64,000 bases of DNA from Oscillospiraceae bacterium (GCA_902795045.1 CADBJU010000015.1:41514-105513); one strand, 5' to 3'. Positions 31,132 through 40,588 are shown, counted from the first letter of the stretch. Notes: a model not told the origin generated them from the letters alone. Numbers and translations: made by a program.

Positions 31132-33930
31132 TTACATCTTCGCAATAACCGCCTTGCAGCGCGGGCAAAGGCCCGTCTCGGGGTCTGCGTCGGCGGAGTG
31201 CATCCAGCAGCGCGGGCACTTTACGCCGGGGGCCTCGAAGACGGAGATCTCAAGGCCGGGGTTCTTCACGCCGCGGCCGGTGACGTGCTCTTCCTGCGGC
31301 TCGTCGTCCGCAATGAGGCATTGAGACACGATGAAGAGCTCGGACAGGTTCATGGAGGAAACGGCGGCCAGGGTGCTCTTGGCATCCTCGTCCTTCGCGC
31401 GCAGGATGACGGCGGCCTCGAGAGGCTTGCCGATGCGCTTGTCGGCGCGGGCGGACTCCAGCACACCGTTGACATCGTCGCGCAGGGCGATGAGCCTGTC
31501 CCATTTTGCCATCTCGGCATCCTCGAGGGCGTAGTCGACAAAAGCCTTGTTCATGGTGTTGAACAGGACGTTTCGCTTGTCGTCGCTCTCGCGGTGGGGC
31601 ATGGCCTGCCAGATCTCGTCGCAGGTGAAGGCGAGGATGGGGGCAAACATCTTGGTCAGGGTGTCAAGGATCAGGAACAGAGCGGTCTGAGCGCTGCGGC
31701 GCTTAAGCCCGTCGCGCTCTTCGCAGTAGAGGCGGTCCTTGATGATATCGAGGTAGAAGGAACTCAGCTCCACGACGCAGAAGTCGTTGACCGCGTGGGA
31801 CACGGTGTGGAACTCGTAATTGTCGTAGGCCTTCTCCACCTGGGCGATCAGCTCATTGAGCTTGGTCATGGCCCAGCGGTCCAGGGGCAGCATGTCCTCC
31901 GGGGCAACCAAATGGTCCGCGTCAAAGCCCTCGAGGTTTCCGAGGCAGTAGCGGGCGGTGTTGCGGAACTTCAGATAATTCTGGCTCAGCTGCTTGAAGA
32001 TTTCCTTGGAGCAGCGCACGTCCACATGGTAGTCGGCGGAGCCGGCCCAGAGGCGGATCATGTCCGCGCCGAACTCCTTGATGATGTCGGCCGGGTCGAT
32101 GCCGTTGCCGAGGGACTTGTGCATGGCCTTGCCCTCGCCGTCGACGGTCCAGCCGTGGGTCAGGCACTCTTTATAGGGCGCGCCCTGGTTCAGTGCGCCG
32201 ACCGCGGTCAGCAGCGAGGACTGGAACCAGCCTCTGTACTGGTCGCCGCCCTCCATGTACATGTCGGCGGGCCAGAAGCCCTGGTCGCGCTTCATGGCGG
32301 CAAAGTGGGTGGAGCCGGAGTCGAACCAGCCGTCGAGGGTGTTGGTCTCTTTGCTAAAGTGCGTGCCGCCGCAGTGGGGGCACTTGAAGCCTGCGGGCAG
32401 CAGCTCGGACGCCTCCTGCTCAAACCACGCGTTGGAGCCCTTTTCTTCGAAGATCTTCGCCACCGACTCGATGCTCTCGTCGGTGCAGACGGGCTTCTTG
32501 CAGTCCTCGCAGTAGAACACGGGGATGGGCAGGCCCCAGCGGCGCTGACGGGAGATGCACCAGTCGGCGCGCTCGCGGATCATGGCGGCCATGCGCTCCT
32601 TGCCCCAGGCGGGCAGCCACTTCACGTCGTCGCAGGCCTTGACGGCCTCCTCCTTGAAGGAGTCGACGGAGCAGAACCACTGGGGGGTGGCGCGGAAGAT
32701 GATGGGATTCTTGCAGCGCCAGCAGTGCGGGTAGCTGTGGACGATCTTTTCGCTGGCGAAAAGGACGCCGCTTTCCTGCATGTCGGCGTAGATAACGGGG
32801 TTGGAGGCCTCGGTGGTCAGCCCCGCGTACTTGCCGGCGTATTCGGTGTGGCGGCCCTGGTCGTCCACGGGCACAACCATCTCGAGGCCGTAGCGGGTGC
32901 AGGTGTTGTAGTCGTCGGCGCCGAAGCCGGGGGCGGTGTGGACGCAGCCGGTGCCGGAATCCATGGTGACATAGTCGGCCAGCATCACAAGGCTCGTCTT
33001 GTCAAGGAAGGGGTGGCGGGCCAGCATGTACTCAAAGAAGCTTCCCTCATGGATCTCCACGATCTCCCAGTGCTCGACCTTGCCCGCCTTCATGACGGAC
33101 TCGATGAGCGCCTCGGCCATGATGAGCATTTCGCCGTTATCCAGCTTCACGATCGCGTAGCTGTCGCCCGGGGAGAGGGTGATGCCGAGGTTGCCGGGCA
33201 GGGTCCAGGTGGTGGTCGTCCAGATGAGGAAGGAGAGCTTGGACTTGTCGAGGTGAGAAAGCTTGCCCTTGTCATCGAAGATGGGGAACTTGACGTAGAC
33301 GGTAGTGACAGGGTCGTCCTGGTACTCGATCTCGGCCTCGGCGAGAGCGGTCTCGTCGTGGGCGCACCAATAGACGGGCTTAAAGCCCTTGTAGATGTGG
33401 CCGTTGCGGTACATCTTGCCGAAGATGCGCACCTCGTCCGCCTCGAAGCCCTTGTTCATGGTGAGGTAGGGGTGCTCCCAGTCGGCCACGACACCCAGGC
33501 GCTTGAAGCCCTCCATCTGCTTGCCGACGTACTTTTCGGCGTACTTGTGGCAGGCGGAGCGGAAATCCGCCACGCTCATGGCCTTGTGGTTGAGCTTCTG
33601 CTCCTTGATGATGGCGGACTCAATGGGCATGCCGTGGTTGTCCCAGCCGGGGATGTAGGGGGTATAGTAACCGCGCATGGCGTAGGAGCGGGTGATGAAG
33701 TCCTTGATGCACTTATTGAGGGCGTGGCCCATGTGGATGTTGCCGTTGGAGAAGGGAGGGCCGTCGTGGAGGTTGAAGCGGGGGTGCCCCTCGTTGACTT
33801 TAAGCATCTCGTTGTAGATGTCCTGCTCCTGCCACTTTTTGAGCATCTCGGGCTCACGCTTGGGCAGGCCTGCGCGCATGGGAAAGTCTGTTTTCGGAAG
33901 ATTCAGTGTGGCGTTAAAGTCCTGTGACAT
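31132..33930 (-). CDS. ileS: Isoleucyl-tRNA synthetase
   Basis: A 932-residue class I synthetase. The HIGH-type motif is PFSNGNIHMGHALNK (about residue 58-72), the KMSKS-type loop is GKAMHKSLGNG, and the C-terminal zinc-binding segment is CPRCWMHSADADPETGLCPRC. The editing (CP1) domain is present in between. It lies in the divIVA-ileS-lspA arrangement of Firmicutes. No T-box leader was recognised upstream; a family A repeat fills that space. Confidence 0.97.
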   Translation of the reverse strand: MSQDFNATLNLPKTDFPMRAGLPKREPEMLKKWQEQDIYNEMLKVNEGHPRFNLHDGPPFSNGNIHMGHALNKCIKDFITRSYAMRGYYTPYIPGWDNHGMPIESAIIKEQKLNHKAMSVADFRSACHKYAEKYVGKQMEGFKRLGVVADWEHPYLTMNKGFEADEVRIFGKMYRNGHIYKGFKPVYWCAHDETALAEAEIEYQDDPVTTVYVKFPIFDDKGKLSHLDKSKLSFLIWTTTTWTLPGNLGITLSPGDSYAIVKLDNGEMLIMAEALIESVMKAGKVEHWEIVEIHEGSFFEYMLARHPFLDKTSLVMLADYVTMDSGTGCVHTAPGFGADDYNTCTRYGLEMVVPVDDQGRHTEYAGKYAGLTTEASNPVIYADMQESGVLFASEKIVHSYPHCWRCKNPIIFRATPQWFCSVDSFKEEAVKACDDVKWLPAWGKERMAAMIRERADWCISRQRRWGLPIPVFYCEDCKKPVCTDESIESVAKIFEEKGSNAWFEQEASELLPAGFKCPHCGGTHFSKETNTLDGWFDSGSTHFAAMKRDQGFWPADMYMEGGDQYRGWFQSSLLTAVGALNQGAPYKECLTHGWTVDGEGKAMHKSLGNGIDPADIIKEFGADMIRLWAGSADYHVDVRCSKEIFKQLSQNYLKFRNTARYCLGNLEGFDADHLVAPEDMLPLDRWAMTKLNELIAQVEKAYDNYEFHTVSHAVNDFCVVELSSFYLDIIKDRLYCEERDGLKRRSAQTALFLILDTLTKMFAPILAFTCDEIWQAMPHRESDDKRNVLFNTMNKAFVDYALEDAEMAKWDRLIALRDDVNGVLESARADKRIGKPLEAAVILRAKDEDAKSTLAAVSSMNLSELFIVSQCLIADDEPQEEHVTGRGVKNPGLEISVFEAPGVKCPRCWMHSADADPETGLCPRCKAVIAKM

Positions 33931-33957
33931 GGTTTCTGTTGCTCCTGTACTCTATAT

Positions 33958-34091
33958 ATGCCTCCCTCTCTGAGGGAGGTGGCCGAAGGCCGGAGGGAGT
34001 CCTCTTATCCTGCACCCAGCTGAAGCGGGGCGCTGACTCCCTCAGTCATCGCCGCAAACGGCGATGACAGCTCCCTCAAAGAGGGAGCCAG
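33958..34091. repeat. Family A interspersed repeat
   Basis: Runs from GCCTCCCTCTCTGAGGGAGG to CCTCAAAGAGGGAGCCAG, containing GGCCGAAGGCC and CATCGCCGCAAACGGCGATG hairpins. It sits between divIVA and ileS. Confidence 0.7.
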
Positions 34092-34140
34092 AATAATGGA
34101 TAAAGGGGGCGCGCAGGATACGCGCCCCTGTTTTATTCTA

Positions 34141-34815
34141 TCAGAAGGTGAAGGGCTGGGTGTTCTCGAGCTTGTGCTTTTTGGGGCGGTAGCTGGTGGT
34201 GTCGTCGGCCATGTCCAGCTTCAGGCCGTCGTCGGCCTGCAGGCGGGCGGCGCTCTTCTCGATGGCGCTGACGGCGTCGTCGATGCTGGGCTGCTTGGGT
34301 TCCTCGACCGGCACGGGCTCTTCCGCCGGCGCGGGTGCGGCGGGGGGGGCAGGCTCCTCAACGCCCATCTCGTCGGCGATCTTGTCGAGCTTGCCGAGCT
34401 GGGTGTGGCAGAGGGCCTTGGCGGCCTCGATGAACTTGGCGGCGGCAGCCTTGGCGTCGGCCAGGCGTTTTTCCTCGGCCTCGGCGCGGGCGGAGATGGA
34501 GCCCAGGGTCTCCTGTGCCTTCTCCTCGGCCTCGGCGATGGTGGCGGCGGCGCGCTGTCTTGCCTCGCTCTCGATCTGGACGGCGAGCTTCTGGGCGGAG
34601 AGGATGGCGGCGTTGAGCGCCTCTTCATTGGAACGGTACTCCTCGATCTTGTCGACGAGGACCTTCATCTTGCTCTTGAGGACGGCGTTCTCCTTCTGGG
34701 TCGCGGCGACGTCGTCGGCCAGCTCCTCGAGAAAATCATCCACAGAGGCCATGTCGTATCCGCCCATGCGTGCTCTCTCAAAGCCCTTCTCACGAATATC
34801 CTGTGCAGTAATCAT
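34141..34815 (-). CDS. divIVA: Cell-division initiation protein DivIVA
   Basis: A pole- and septum-localised coiled-coil protein that senses membrane curvature. The 224 residues start MITAQDIREKGFERARMGGYDMASVDDFLEELADDVA, the DivIVA lipid-binding domain, followed by a coiled coil (about 40-150) and a Pro/Ala/Glu-rich tail ending in TSYRPKKHKLENTQPFTF. Normal neighbours are sepF upstream and ileS downstream. The tail is longer than in B. subtilis DivIVA. Confidence 0.93.
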   Translation of the reverse strand: MITAQDIREKGFERARMGGYDMASVDDFLEELADDVAATQKENAVLKSKMKVLVDKIEEYRSNEEALNAAILSAQKLAVQIESEARQRAAATIAEAEEKAQETLGSISARAEAEEKRLADAKAAAAKFIEAAKALCHTQLGKLDKIADEMGVEEPAPPAAPAPAEEPVPVEEPKQPSIDDAVSAIEKSAARLQADDGLKLDMADDTTSYRPKKHKLENTQPFTF

Positions 34816-34860
34816 AGCTTATCCACCTTTCGTATCTTATGCGACCTCTTTTTTTATCGG

Positions 34861-35454
34861 TCAAAAATAGTGTCCGGAGTTCTCCGGCTGCTGTTGTTCA
34901 CTCTGCTGCTGCGGCTGTGTTCCCAAAATGTCTACGTTCTGCGGGGTGATGAAATAGGTCTTTGCGGAAACGGGGGTGATCTTCCCGCCGAGGGCAAAGG
35001 CGATGCCGGACAGAAAATCCAGAAGCCTTCGCGCGGTCTCCGCCGGGACGGTCTCGAGCGTCATCACGCAGGTCATGTCCTGCTGCAGGTAGCTGACCAG
35101 CTCCCCGGCCTCGTCAAAGGTCTTGGGGCTGAAAAGGAGGACCGAGGTATCCTTGCCGCCGAAGTTGACGGTGCGCTCCCGTTTGGGTCTGGACGCGCTC
35201 TGCGCCGCCTTCTTGAAGCCGCCGAAAATACCGCCGGAGCTCTCCGCCGGTTTCTTGGGCTGGGCCTCCTCCGCGGGCGCGGGTGTGCCGCCCTGGTCGG
35301 CGAAGGCGTTTTCAAAGGCCATCTGGGCTGCGCTCACCGCCGCCTTCTGCTCGGGCTTGGGCTGCGGGCGCAGGCTCTGGTCGGCGCCCTCGAAGAAATC
35401 CTCGTCGTCATCGTAGGGCTGCGTCAGTTTTTTCAATCCATCCATGAAACCCAT
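34861..35454 (-). CDS. sepF: Cell-division protein SepF
   Basis: SepF anchors FtsZ filaments to the membrane. 197 residues: N-terminal amphipathic helix MGFMDGLKKLTQ, a disordered acidic/Pro-rich linker (about 14-95), and the SepF core (NFGGKDTSVLLFSPKTFDEAGELVSYLQQDMTCVMTLETVPAETARRLLDFLSGIAFALGGKI). ATG 35454 was chosen because the membrane-binding helix starts there; an upstream in-frame ATG would add an unrelated leader overlapping yggS. It sits between yggS and divIVA as expected. Confidence 0.93.
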   Translation of the reverse strand: MGFMDGLKKLTQPYDDDEDFFEGADQSLRPQPKPEQKAAVSAAQMAFENAFADQGGTPAPAEEAQPKKPAESSGGIFGGFKKAAQSASRPKRERTVNFGGKDTSVLLFSPKTFDEAGELVSYLQQDMTCVMTLETVPAETARRLLDFLSGIAFALGGKITPVSAKTYFITPQNVDILGTQPQQQSEQQQPENSGHYF

Positions 35455-35479
35455 GGCAATCCTCCAGTACTCGCTCAGG

Positions 35480-36187
35480 TCACGCCTGTTTTTCGGGGTA
35501 GTGCCGCCGGCCGAAGATGGCCGTGCCGACGCGCACGATGTTCGCGCCGCAGGCGATGGCGGCCTCATAATCGCCGCTCATACCCATAGACATAAAATCC
35601 ATGCGTACATTATCGTATTTTTTTTCGCCATTGTCAATAAAAAGCTGTCGCAAAAGATCGAAATATGGCAGATTTTCCTCCGGGGCCCGGCAGATCGGGG
35701 GGATCGTCATGAGTCCGCGGACGAAAATGCCGGGAAATTCTCCCGCTTTTTCCAGTATTTCGGCAAGCTCCCCGGGTGCAAGTCCGGACTTGGACGCCTC
35801 GCCCCCGGTGTTGACCTCGATCAGGATGTCCTGCCGGATGCCGCGCTTTACCGCCTGTCTGCTGATCTCCTTCATGAGCTCGATGCTGTCCACGCTGTGG
35901 ATGAGGGACACGAGCCCCACCAGGTATTTGGCCTTGTTTTTCTGGAGCGTGCCGATAAAGTGCAGCTGCGCGCCCTCATAGGCCCCGGCTTCGTTTTTCT
36001 CCAGAAGCTCCTGCACGCGGTTTTCCCCGCAGCAGGGCAGTCCCGCTGCGATGGCCTCCTTCACGCGCGAAGCGTCGTTCATTTTGGTCGCGCCGACGAG
36101 CAGGATCTCCTTCGGGTCCCGCCCGGCAGCCAGTGCTGCGCGTTCGATATTGGCCTTGACCTGCGCGATATTTTCCGCAATGCTCAT
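35480..36187 (-). CDS. yggS: YggS-family pyridoxal phosphate homeostasis protein
   Basis: Single-domain PLP-binding alanine-racemase-fold protein that buffers PLP. 235 residues, with the PLP Lys in EILLVGATKMNDA (about residue 35), HFIGTLQKNKAKYL, EVNTGGEASKSGL, and MGMSGDYEAAIACGANIVRVGTAIFG near the end. Start ATG 36187 has GGAAACAA upstream; the longer frame begins inside a family A repeat and was rejected. Equivalent to ylmE next to sepF/ylmF. Confidence 0.93.
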   Translation of the reverse strand: MSIAENIAQVKANIERAALAAGRDPKEILLVGATKMNDASRVKEAIAAGLPCCGENRVQELLEKNEAGAYEGAQLHFIGTLQKNKAKYLVGLVSLIHSVDSIELMKEISRQAVKRGIRQDILIEVNTGGEASKSGLAPGELAEILEKAGEFPGIFVRGLMTIPPICRAPEENLPYFDLLRQLFIDNGEKKYDNVRMDFMSMGMSGDYEAAIACGANIVRVGTAIFGRRHYPEKQA

Positions 36188-36227
36188 AGTTTGTTTCCTT
36201 CTTTGTCTGTAAGATTGTACAGCTGTC

Positions 36228-36417
36228 TTGGCTCCCCCTCTGAGGGAGCATAGTGACGCGCGAGAAACGCGCGACGATCCAAGCTTGCTGTCACGGCGCG
36301 TCTCCCGCAAGCGCCGTGACTGAGAGGGTTGTCGGTCCTTTGCCGGGGGTGCAGGACACGGGACCCTCTCTGCCCCAGTGTGCGCACTGGGTCACCTCCC
36401 CCAGAGGGGGAGGCAAG
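36228..36417. repeat. Family A interspersed repeat with shared module
   Basis: Runs from TTGGCTCCCCCTCTGAGGGA to CCCCAGAGGGGGAGGCAAG. It carries GACGCGCGAGAAACGCGCG and GATCCAAGCTTGCTGTCA, recognisable as the module otherwise found inside family B copies. Located between yggS and the upstream membrane protein. Confidence 0.68.
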
Positions 36418-36418
36418 T

Positions 36419-37036
36419 TTAAGATTTGATTTCCCCCTCCACCGTCCGCAGCTCATAAAGCTTTTCCGGAAAGTCCGTAAGTCTTATGACCAGCATGCGC
36501 CTTCCCAGGGCATCGGCGGTGACGGAGAGGATGTCGCCCGCGAGCTCGCCCTGCGCGCCGTCGATGGTCAGGCGGCAGGGGCCGGGGAGCGGGGATACGT
36601 CCCCCTCCGTAAGGGCGGCGCAGAGAAGGGAAAAGCCGTAGACCAGACGCGCGGCGTCTCCGGTCTCCGGAGGCTCTGCGTCCAGGAGCCTTTCCAGCCC
36701 TGCGGGGGTGAGTCTCTCGGCGTCCTCGGGCTTTAGTCCCTCCCAGCCGTCGCATGCGGGAAAATACAGGGCACTCTCGGTGCCGGTGTCGGCGGCACTC
36801 AGGCGCGCGCCGGGCGCGGCATCCGGGAAGGCCCCGGCGGGCAGGCGCTCCTCCTGCCGGATGAGCAGGCCGCGAAAGCGCAGCGCCGCCGGGGCGGCGG
36901 TCGGCGCGGGCGCCGGCGCAGGAAGCGCCGGGGCATCCATGTGCCGGTAGAGCGCCGCGAGGCTCCACGCGCAGGCGGCGGCAAAGAGCAGCGCCGCCAG
37001 CGCGTGATAAAAGGCCCGCTCAGTCCTCCCCATCAA
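36419..37036 (-). CDS. Membrane-anchored protein of unknown function
   Basis: 205 residues with one N-terminal helix ([22 protein letters not shown]), a Pro/Ala linker ([18 protein letters not shown]), then an extracellular part starting [15 protein letters not shown] and ending [50 protein letters not shown]. The position next to yggS-sepF and the RGLLIRxEE stretch resemble the HlyD-like adaptor-type proteins found at this locus in Clostridia, but the match is weak. It overlaps the end of hfq by 17 bp, so the two are cotranscribed. Confidence 0.6.
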   Translation of the reverse strand: MMGRTERAFYHALAALLFAAACAWSLAALYRHMDAPALPAPAPAPTAAPAALRFRGLLIRQEERLPAGAFPDAAPGARLSAADTGTESALYFPACDGWEGLKPEDAERLTPAGLERLLDAEPPETGDAARLVYGFSLLCAALTEGDVSPLPGPCRLTIDGAQGELAGDILSVTADALGRRMLVIRLTDFPEKLYELRTVEGEIKS

Positions 37037-37256
37037 AGGGGATGGGCCGCGGCGGCACGACGGTGGAGATCGCGTGCTTGTAGATCAGCTGCTGCCGCCC
37101 GTCGGAGTCGAGCACCACCGTGAAGCCGTCAAAGCCGCGCACGATGCCGTGCAGCTGGAAGCCGTTCATCAGAAACATGGTGACCACGGCCCGATCCTTG
37201 CGCAACTGGTTGAGGAATTGATCCTGGAGATTTTGCGTTTTCTGCATTTCAGCCAC
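37020..37256 (-). CDS. hfq: RNA chaperone Hfq
   Basis: Hexameric Sm-like protein that binds U- and A-rich RNA. 78 residues with Sm1 ([43 protein letters not shown]) and Sm2 ([13 protein letters not shown]), including the conserved YKHAIST proximal-site motif. It lies 66 bp downstream of miaA, the classical miaA-hfq order, with AGGAGTGGCTG before the start. Confidence 0.95.
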   Translation of the reverse strand: MAEMQKTQNLQDQFLNQLRKDRAVVTMFLMNGFQLHGIVRGFDGFTVVLDSDGRQQLIYKHAISTVVPPRPIPFDGED

Positions 37257-37322
37257 TCCTTTTTTTGCGGAGCGGCATGTCCTTCACCGCTCCGTCATAA
37301 GTAATTCGTGTTTTGGCACGTA

Positions 37323-38273
37323 CTACTCATGATACCCGCGGCTTTGTAAAAACGCTGTCGAAATTTGGAGGGCGGCACCAAAATCGGGCGCCGTGTCCCA
37401 GAGGATGCGCAGGGCTCCCTCCCAGCGGCCAAACCAGGTGATCTGCCGCTTGGCATAGCGGCGGCTGCCCTGTCGGATGAGGTCGAGGGCCTCGTCCTCC
37501 GTGAGCTCCCCTCTGAGGGCCAGCACCGCCTCCTTATAGCCGATGGCTTGCATGGCGGTACACTCGGCCGAGAGGCCCGAATCCAGGAGCCGCCGCACCT
37601 CGTCAAAGAGCCCGTCGGCGGCCATCTGCGTCACGCGCTCGTCGATGCGCGCGTATAGGTCTGCGCGGTTTTTGTAATTGAGCACGATCCGCGCCGCGTC
37701 ATACCTTGGCGGGCGGCGGCGGGTCTCCTCATCGTGTTCGGTGGCGGTTTTGCCGGTGAGGCGGTAGATCTCGACAGCACGCACGATGCGGCGCTTATCT
37801 CCCGCGCCCAGCTTTGAAGCCCGCGCGGGGTCGAAGGCGGCAAGCTTATTCAGCATCGCCTCTCCGCCGAGGCGGTCATATTCCGCTTCAAGCTCTGAGC
37901 GCAGGGCTTTGTCCTCCTGGTTGTCGGCAAAGTCCCGCCCCGCGATGAGCGAGTCGATATAAAGCCCCGTGCCGCCGACCAGGATGGGCACCCGCCCGCG
38001 CGATAAGATGTCGTCGCAGACGGCCCCGGCCTCGTCGACATAGCGGGCCACGGAGTACGCTTCCGAGGGGTCTATAACGTCGAGCATGTGGTGGACGGCC
38101 TCGGCCTGCTCCTCTTTTGTAGCCTTGGCGGTGCCGATGTCCATGCCGCGGTAGAGCTGCATGGAGTCGGCGGAGACGATCTCGCCCCCGTACTTTTTGG
38201 CAAGCTCGATGCCGAGCCTTGTCTTCCCGGAGGCGGTCGGCCCCGCGACGACGATGATGGAATTGTCAGGCAT
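37323..38273 (-). CDS. miaA: tRNA dimethylallyltransferase
   Basis: Adds an isopentenyl group to N6 of A37 in UNN-reading tRNAs; MiaB (40759) then methylthiolates it. 316 residues with the P-loop VVAGPTASGKTRLGIELA, the acceptor-site GEIVSADSMQLYRGMDIGTAKAT, VGGTGLYIDSLI, and C-terminal RRYAKRQITWFGR. It lies between mutL and hfq, the usual arrangement. Confidence 0.95.
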   Translation of the reverse strand: MPDNSIIVVAGPTASGKTRLGIELAKKYGGEIVSADSMQLYRGMDIGTAKATKEEQAEAVHHMLDVIDPSEAYSVARYVDEAGAVCDDILSRGRVPILVGGTGLYIDSLIAGRDFADNQEDKALRSELEAEYDRLGGEAMLNKLAAFDPARASKLGAGDKRRIVRAVEIYRLTGKTATEHDEETRRRPPRYDAARIVLNYKNRADLYARIDERVTQMAADGLFDEVRRLLDSGLSAECTAMQAIGYKEAVLALRGELTEDEALDLIRQGSRRYAKRQITWFGRWEGALRILWDTAPDFGAALQISTAFLQSRGYHE

Positions 38274-38289
38274 GGCGGAGCCTCCTTCC

Positions 38290-38416
38290 TTGGCTCCCCC
38301 TATGGGGGAGCTGTCAGCGCCGCTTGCGGCGATGACTGAGAGGGCTGTCAGTCAACAAACGACCCTCTCCGCCCCAGTGTGCGCACTGGGGCACCTCTCC
38401 CAAAGGGAGAGGCAAG
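38290..38416. repeat. Family A interspersed repeat
   Basis: Runs from TTGGCTCCCCCTATGGGGGA to CTCCCAAAGGGAGAGGCAAG, with CAGTGTGCGCACTG inside. It separates mutL and miaA. Confidence 0.7.
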
Positions 38417-38432
38417 TGCCTTGGTGCAGTTT

Positions 38433-40340
38433 TTACACGATCCTCTTGAACAGTTTATCCAGATCCCGTCTGCCGAGCACGGCGGAGACCGGTCTGCCGT
38501 GCGGGCAGTATTTCACGTCGCCGGAGAGGACCGCCTGCACGATGCGGTCAAGCTCGGCTCTGTCGGTGATGTAGCCCGCCTTGATGGCCGCCTTGCAGGC
38601 CACCGTGTGCAGGATCTCGTCCCGGGCGCTCTTGGGGTCCGGGGCCTTGCCGCCGCGCAGCTTTTCAAAGATTTCCTCCACCGCCGCGCGCGCGTCCGAG
38701 GGGTTCATATCCGCGGGCACGGTGCGGAGAATAAAATCATCCTCGCCGTAGGCTTCGATCTCGAAGCCGAGCTCGGAAAGCAGCTCCCCGTTCTGCTCCA
38801 GAAGCTCCCGCTCCTCCCCGTCAAGGCGGAGGGTCACGCCCTCGAGCAGGGTCTGGGCCATGACGCTGCGGTCCTGCCGTTTGAGGCGGTCAAAGATCAT
38901 ACGCTCGTGGGCCGCGTGCTTGTCGATGAGCATGAGCTCGTCCCCGGTCTCCACCAGGATGTATAGGTGCAGGGCCTCGCCGATGAGTTTGTAGTCCGGA
39001 AGCGTAGGTTTTTCAACACTTTGAACAGAGTTTTCCACAGTTTTACCAGAAAGACCGGGCTCGTTCGGCGCGATTTTTGTCGATTCCTGCGGCTTGACAG
39101 CGGGGGTCGGCGGCGGAGTCATATCCAGGCGCGTCTGGTAGGGCTGCTCATAGGCCCTGAGCGGCATGGCGGCCTCGACTGGCTTTGCGGGAGCCGAGGG
39201 ACGGACGCTGTAGTTGGAGGCGCGAAAGTCCGCCGCGCTCATGGAGCGGTAGAAGTCCGGGCGCGGATTGGGCTTTGCCGTCGGCGTCGGTGCCGTGTAT
39301 ACCGGTGCGGGGGCGGGCTTCGGCTTTTCCTCCCCGGCGGCGGCGGTGCGGTCCTCTGTTGACAGCGCAGCCAGCACCGCGTGGTACACGAGATCGAAGA
39401 CCCGCTTTTCCTGGGAGAACTTGACCTCGGTCTTCGCCGGGTGGACGTTCACGTCGACGGCGGCGTTAGAGAGCTTGAGATACACAACGCACGCGGGATA
39501 GCGCCCCACGAGCAAGGTGTTCTTATACGCCTGCTCCACGGCGGTCTGCAAAAGGGCGGAGCGGATGTAGCGGCCGTTGCAGTAGAAAAACTGCATGCCC
39601 CGGTTGCCGCGCCCGGCGGAGGGGGAGGACACGAAACCCGAGACGGACATGTCCCCGTCGCTGAGCTCGATGGGCAGAAGGTCCTTCGCCGTGTCCCGGC
39701 CCAGGAGCGCGTACACGCAGGAGAGAGCCTTGCCGTCGCCGGGGGAGAAAAACTCCTCCTTCCCGTCGCGCAGAAGCCGCACGGAGACCTCGGGCCGTCC
39801 CAGAGCGCAGCGCAGCGCCGTCTGCACGCAGGCAGAGGCCTCGGCCCGGTCGGATTTTAAGAACTTGAGGCGCGCGGGCGTGTTGAAGAACAGGGACCTG
39901 ACCTGCATGACGGTGCCCTCGGGGCAGCCGGTCTCGCCCATGTCCTGGATATCCCCGGCGGAGAGGGTGACGCGGGTGCCGCTTGCGTCCCCGTGCCGAC
40001 GGGTGAGAAGCTCGACCTCGCTCACGGCGGAGATGGCGGCGAGGGCCTCGCCGCGAAAGCCCATGGTGCCGATGGCCTCCAGGCCCGTCTCGTCACGGAG
40101 CTTGGAGGTGGCGTGGCGCATGAAGGCGATGCCCGCGTCCTCGGGGGCCATGCCCTTGCCGTCGTCCTGGACGCGGATATAGGTCGCGCCGCCGTCGCGG
40201 ATCTCGACGGTCACGCTGTGGGCGCCTGCGTCAAAGGCGTTCTCCATGAGCTCCTTGATGACGGAGGCGGGGCGCTCCACCACCTCGCCGGCGGCGATCA
40301 TATCCGCCACGTGCGGGGAGAGGATGTTGATTTCGGACAT
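38433..40340 (-). CDS. mutL: DNA mismatch repair protein MutL
   Basis: 635 residues. The N-terminal GHKL ATPase has motifs VADMIAAGEVVERPASVIKELMENAFDAGA, DDGKGM, ATSKL and GFRGEALAAISAV. A Pro-rich linker follows (about 345-430), then the C-terminal dimerisation/endonuclease domain. The endonuclease motif, DQHAxxERxxYE in B. subtilis, reads DKHAAHERMIFD here, so the terminal Glu is Asp. CKAAIKAG and CPHGRP complete the metal site. It works with MutS (42325). Confidence 0.95.
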   Translation of the reverse strand: MSEINILSPHVADMIAAGEVVERPASVIKELMENAFDAGAHSVTVEIRDGGATYIRVQDDGKGMAPEDAGIAFMRHATSKLRDETGLEAIGTMGFRGEALAAISAVSEVELLTRRHGDASGTRVTLSAGDIQDMGETGCPEGTVMQVRSLFFNTPARLKFLKSDRAEASACVQTALRCALGRPEVSVRLLRDGKEEFFSPGDGKALSCVYALLGRDTAKDLLPIELSDGDMSVSGFVSSPSAGRGNRGMQFFYCNGRYIRSALLQTAVEQAYKNTLLVGRYPACVVYLKLSNAAVDVNVHPAKTEVKFSQEKRVFDLVYHAVLAALSTEDRTAAAGEEKPKPAPAPVYTAPTPTAKPNPRPDFYRSMSAADFRASNYSVRPSAPAKPVEAAMPLRAYEQPYQTRLDMTPPPTPAVKPQESTKIAPNEPGLSGKTVENSVQSVEKPTLPDYKLIGEALHLYILVETGDELMLIDKHAAHERMIFDRLKRQDRSVMAQTLLEGVTLRLDGEERELLEQNGELLSELGFEIEAYGEDDFILRTVPADMNPSDARAAVEEIFEKLRGGKAPDPKSARDEILHTVACKAAIKAGYITDRAELDRIVQAVLSGDVKYCPHGRPVSAVLGRRDLDKLFKRIV

Positions 40341-40358
40341 TCAATCACCTTCCTTACA

Positions 40359-40503
40359 GCCTCCCTCTCTGAGGGAGGTGGCACGGCGCGTGTCCGCCCG
40401 CGCCGTGACGAAGGGAGTTGTCAGTCGTCGTGCCGGTAATGGGGAGACTCCCTCAGTCACGGCGGCAGAGTCGCCGCGACAGCTCCCTCAAGGAGGGAGC
40501 CAA
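40359..40503. repeat. Family A interspersed repeat
   Basis: Runs from GCCTCCCTCTCTGAGGGAGG to CCCTCAAGGAGGGAGCCAAA, with CACGGCGCGTG and CACGGCGGC pairs inside. It lies just upstream of the mutL start, in the divergent mutL/miaB interval. Confidence 0.7.
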
Positions 40504-40558
40504 AGTTCATTTTCCCTATTATACAGGATTTCAGTTGAAACTTCCATAGTATTTATGC

Positions 40559-40588
40559 TAAAATAAAACGTCGAGACGTTTTATTTTA
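40559..40588. promoter_or_regulatory. AT-rich perfect palindrome upstream of miaB
   Basis: TAAAATAAAACGTC / GACGTTTTATTTTA with a two-base centre. The preceding TTGAAA (40535-40540), an 18-bp spacer and TAAAAT (40559-40564, extended TGC before it) could form a promoter whose -10 box lies inside the palindrome, so the palindrome could be an operator. Confidence 0.4.

Noticed and set aside
33931-34140. Isoleucine T-box ahead of ileS
   Set aside because: The interval consists of a family A repeat with no T-box consensus.
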